From positions 1 to 64,000 of the forward strand of contig JACDGS010000022.1 in the NCBI GenBank assembly GCA_013821455.1: 64,000 nucleotides of DNA, given 5' to 3'. The stretch's first letter is position 1. Every line of letters begins with the position of its first letter. The position numbers and the translations under genes are program-made. The notes under the pieces are model-generated. The model searched no databases, was not told the origin of the DNA, and worked only from the letters and a program-made list of their open reading frames with translations. Origin of the DNA: Chthoniobacterales bacterium. Its GTDB lineage: Bacteria; Verrucomicrobiota; Verrucomicrobiia; Chthoniobacterales; UBA10450. This document shows positions 62,390-64,000 of this stretch, piece after piece.

Positions 62390-62468
62390 TAAAGGGAGAA
62401 TAACATTCTGTGTCGGCGCGGCAATGGCCTCCCGGCGATTCGTTAGGCGCAGCGCGGAAGCGGAGGGC

Positions 62469-62750
62469 GGAGGACAGGTTTAAGGAATGAGGAAAGCAGA
62501 AAGAATTTGAAAACCAAAAAGCCAGAAAAGGAGATCATTCCAAGCTTTCCGCTTCCTGGTTTTGAAAGCCCGGGCTCATCTTCGATTTCGTTACGGCTGG
62601 CTTCCAAATTCATCTTTCCTTCCTGCTTTCCAGCTTTCCTGATTCAAATAATCGCTCCGCTGTCCCGACAAAAAAAAGGCCGGCGCGCCCTCCTCAGAGC
62701 GCGCCGGCCTTCCGGAAACAATTCCTTTACTCGTTAGGCATGAACGATCG
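62469..62750. repeat. copy 1 of tandem ~285-bp intergenic repeat
   Basis: GGAGGACAGGTTTAAGGAAT .. GGCCGGCGCGCC .. TCCTTTACTCGTTAGGCATGAACGATCG. Confidence 0.9.
62676..62711. terminator. strong hairpin terminator in repeat copy 1
   Basis: AAGGCCGGCGCGCcctcctcagaGCGCGCCGGCCTT. Confidence 0.75.
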
Positions 62751-62762
62751 TCCCCCTCGCCC

Positions 62763-63053
62763 GGAGGACAGGTTTAAGGAATCAGGAAAGCAGGAAAACA
62801 GGAAAGAATTTGAAAACCAAGAAGCCAGAAAAGGAGATCGTTCCAAACTTTCCGCGTCCTGGTTTTGAAAGCCCGGCCTCATCTTCGATTTCGTTACGGC
62901 TGGTTTCCAAATTCATCCCTCCTTCCTGCTTTCCAGCTTTCCTGATTCAAATAATCCCTGCACGCTCCCCGACAAAAAAAAGGCCGGCGCGCTCTCCCCA
63001 GAACGCGCCGGCCTTCCGGAAACAATCCTTTACTCGTTAGGCACGAATGATCG
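62763..63053. repeat. copy 2 of tandem ~285-bp intergenic repeat
   Basis: Same order of blocks as copy 1 with scattered substitutions. Confidence 0.9.
62980..63015. terminator. strong hairpin terminator in repeat copy 2
   Basis: AAGGCCGGCGCGctctccccagaaCGCGCCGGCCTT. Confidence 0.75.
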
Positions 63054-63073
63054 CCAACATTGCGCCGCCGTAT

Positions 63074-63787
63074 CTAGCTCACCGTCACCTGCGTGCTTTG
63101 GCTGATCTGGCCGACCTGCTCGTCGTTGATCACCGGCCAGTAAGTGTAAGTGCGCACTTCCGGCACATTCGCCACCTTCAGCGGCGTCGTATCGATAAAA
63201 GTCCGCATGCTGAAAAAGCGCACGAAAGTCGGCTGCGAATCGCCATTGCGCTGCAGATAGAGATTGCCGCCGTCGATGTTGCCCTGGGCGAGACGCACCG
63301 TAAACTTCACCTGCTCGTGGCCGACTGCTTTGGCGTTGACGATTTCGCCCGTGTAGGTGTTGGGATCGAACGGCGTGCCTGTGGGCGTGAGCCGCATGGC
63401 CGCGCCAATCACATCCGGAGTATATTGCGGCGCACCGGTCACCTGTTTCACCCAGCCGACGCGGCGGGTATCGATCCCTCCGTGCAGCGGGCCCGCGGGC
63501 ACGGACGGCATCCAGCTCGGCCAGCTCGGCAGCGTCATGGTATCGGGCCCGCCCTTTAACGCGGAATCGACGAAGCCAAAAATGGTCGAGGCAAAATTGG
63601 AAGCCTGCGCGCGGGCGATTTGCAAAAGGTAAACCGCCCAGCCTGCATCGTTAAGCACGTCGCTCACCTCGCCCGGATTGAAGCCGACCTGCGGCAGATA
63701 AGTCGACGCTTCGTTCTGCACATTGCTCCACCAACTGATCTGCCCCGAGATGTCATCTGGATAATAAGTCTTTTTCATACGCGGCAT
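63074..63787 (-). CDS. hypothetical protein
   Basis: MPRMKKTYYPDDISGQISWWSNVQNEASTYLPQVGFNPGEVSDVLND..; no family recognised with certainty. Confidence 0.6.
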   Translation of the reverse strand: MPRMKKTYYPDDISGQISWWSNVQNEASTYLPQVGFNPGEVSDVLNDAGWAVYLLQIARAQASNFASTIFGFVDSALKGGPDTMTLPSWPSWMPSVPAGPLHGGIDTRRVGWVKQVTGAPQYTPDVIGAAMRLTPTGTPFDPNTYTGEIVNAKAVGHEQVKFTVRLAQGNIDGGNLYLQRNGDSQPTFVRFFSMRTFIDTTPLKVANVPEVRTYTYWPVINDEQVGQISQSTQVTVS

Positions 63788-63908
63788 TATTAAGCAGCCT
63801 TTATGCCAGCTCTGCCCGCAACAAAGTTTCAATCCTTTCCTGAAATCTCGACAGCCCGCTGTGCGAGCGAATTTTTCAGCGAGCAAGAGATTCAATTTCT
63901 TCGCTGGA

Positions 63909-64000
63909 GAATGCCAATCCCTGGCTAGGGATTGGCATTTCCCCGCTGGGAATTTGCATTCCCCGGCCAGGGATTTGGGTTCCCTGACGAGAGATTTCGA
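63909..64000. repeat. palindrome followed by degenerate ~22-bp repeats, cut by the window edge
   Basis: AATGCCAATCCC-tggcta-GGGATTGGCATT perfect 12-bp arms, then ..GGGAATTTGCATTCC..AGGGATTTGGGTTCC.. Confidence 0.6.

Noticed and set aside
62507-63040. Two 76-aa ORFs in the tandem repeat
   Set aside because: They follow the palindromic repeat structure and run through terminator hairpins; near-identity reflects the DNA repeat, not a protein family.
681-63042. 9-mer as KOPS/Chi-type polar replication-recombination signal
   Set aside because: Orientation is nearly balanced (54 vs 37) without an obvious switch in the window; polar signals should be skewed. A genome-wide skew plot is still needed.
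681-63042. 9-mer as a simple mobile mini-insert
   Set aside because: Copies in conserved proteins (S12, SecY, Tgt, CinA) use existing residues and do not lengthen the protein, so substitution is more likely than insertion.
681-63042. 9-mer as a restriction-modification site
   Set aside because: R-M targets are usually avoided or neutral and often palindromic; strong enrichment of an asymmetric 9-mer is not expected. A methylation role cannot be excluded without modification data.
62469-63053. CRISPR array
   Set aside because: Only two ~285-bp units with no short direct repeats separated by unique spacers; no cas genes in the window.
1-64000. tRNA or rRNA genes
   Set aside because: None recognised by eye; a tRNAscan/Infernal run would be decisive.

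Overview
64 kb bacterial chromosomal window. Gene content suggests Verrucomicrobiota, possibly Chthoniobacterales-like; this taxonomy is inference. It is housekeeping-rich: nagZ, nadD-rsfS, tig-clpP-clpX, cinA, a hut cluster split by a vapBC-like pair, asd, htrA, recG, recJ, mqnA/mqnE, a secretin, an Anbu-type protease, a long S10/spc/str ribosomal block (rpsD to rpsL, with fusA), an ABC-F ATPase, tgt and a Ser/Thr kinase. The main signal is not a gene. A non-palindromic 9-mer, TCGTTAGGC / GCCTAACGA, occurs about 91 times by hand count (54 forward, 37 reverse), against about 0.5 expected. It lies in genes and intergenic DNA, in several reading frames. It uses CTA, TTA and AGG codons inside highly conserved protein motifs, supplies stop codons for at least 8 genes, and has an extended form, TCCTWTACTCGTTAGGCA. 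This density and behaviour resemble DNA-uptake sequences (DUS/USS), which I know from Neisseriaceae and Pasteurellaceae but not from this phylum. A second system is a REP/RAYT family. One RAYT-like transposase flanked by 26-bp perfect inverted REPs sits in frame inside recG (901-aa open ORF). A REP hairpin pair lies in frame inside tgt, and further REP elements lie in intergenic gaps. Other notable items are a ClC pseudogene, a probable frameshift in a CBM48-hydrolase gene, a non-ribosomal gene inside the S10 operon, and a tandem ~285-bp repeat pair carrying terminator hairpins and the 9-mer. All counts are by eye; no searches were run.
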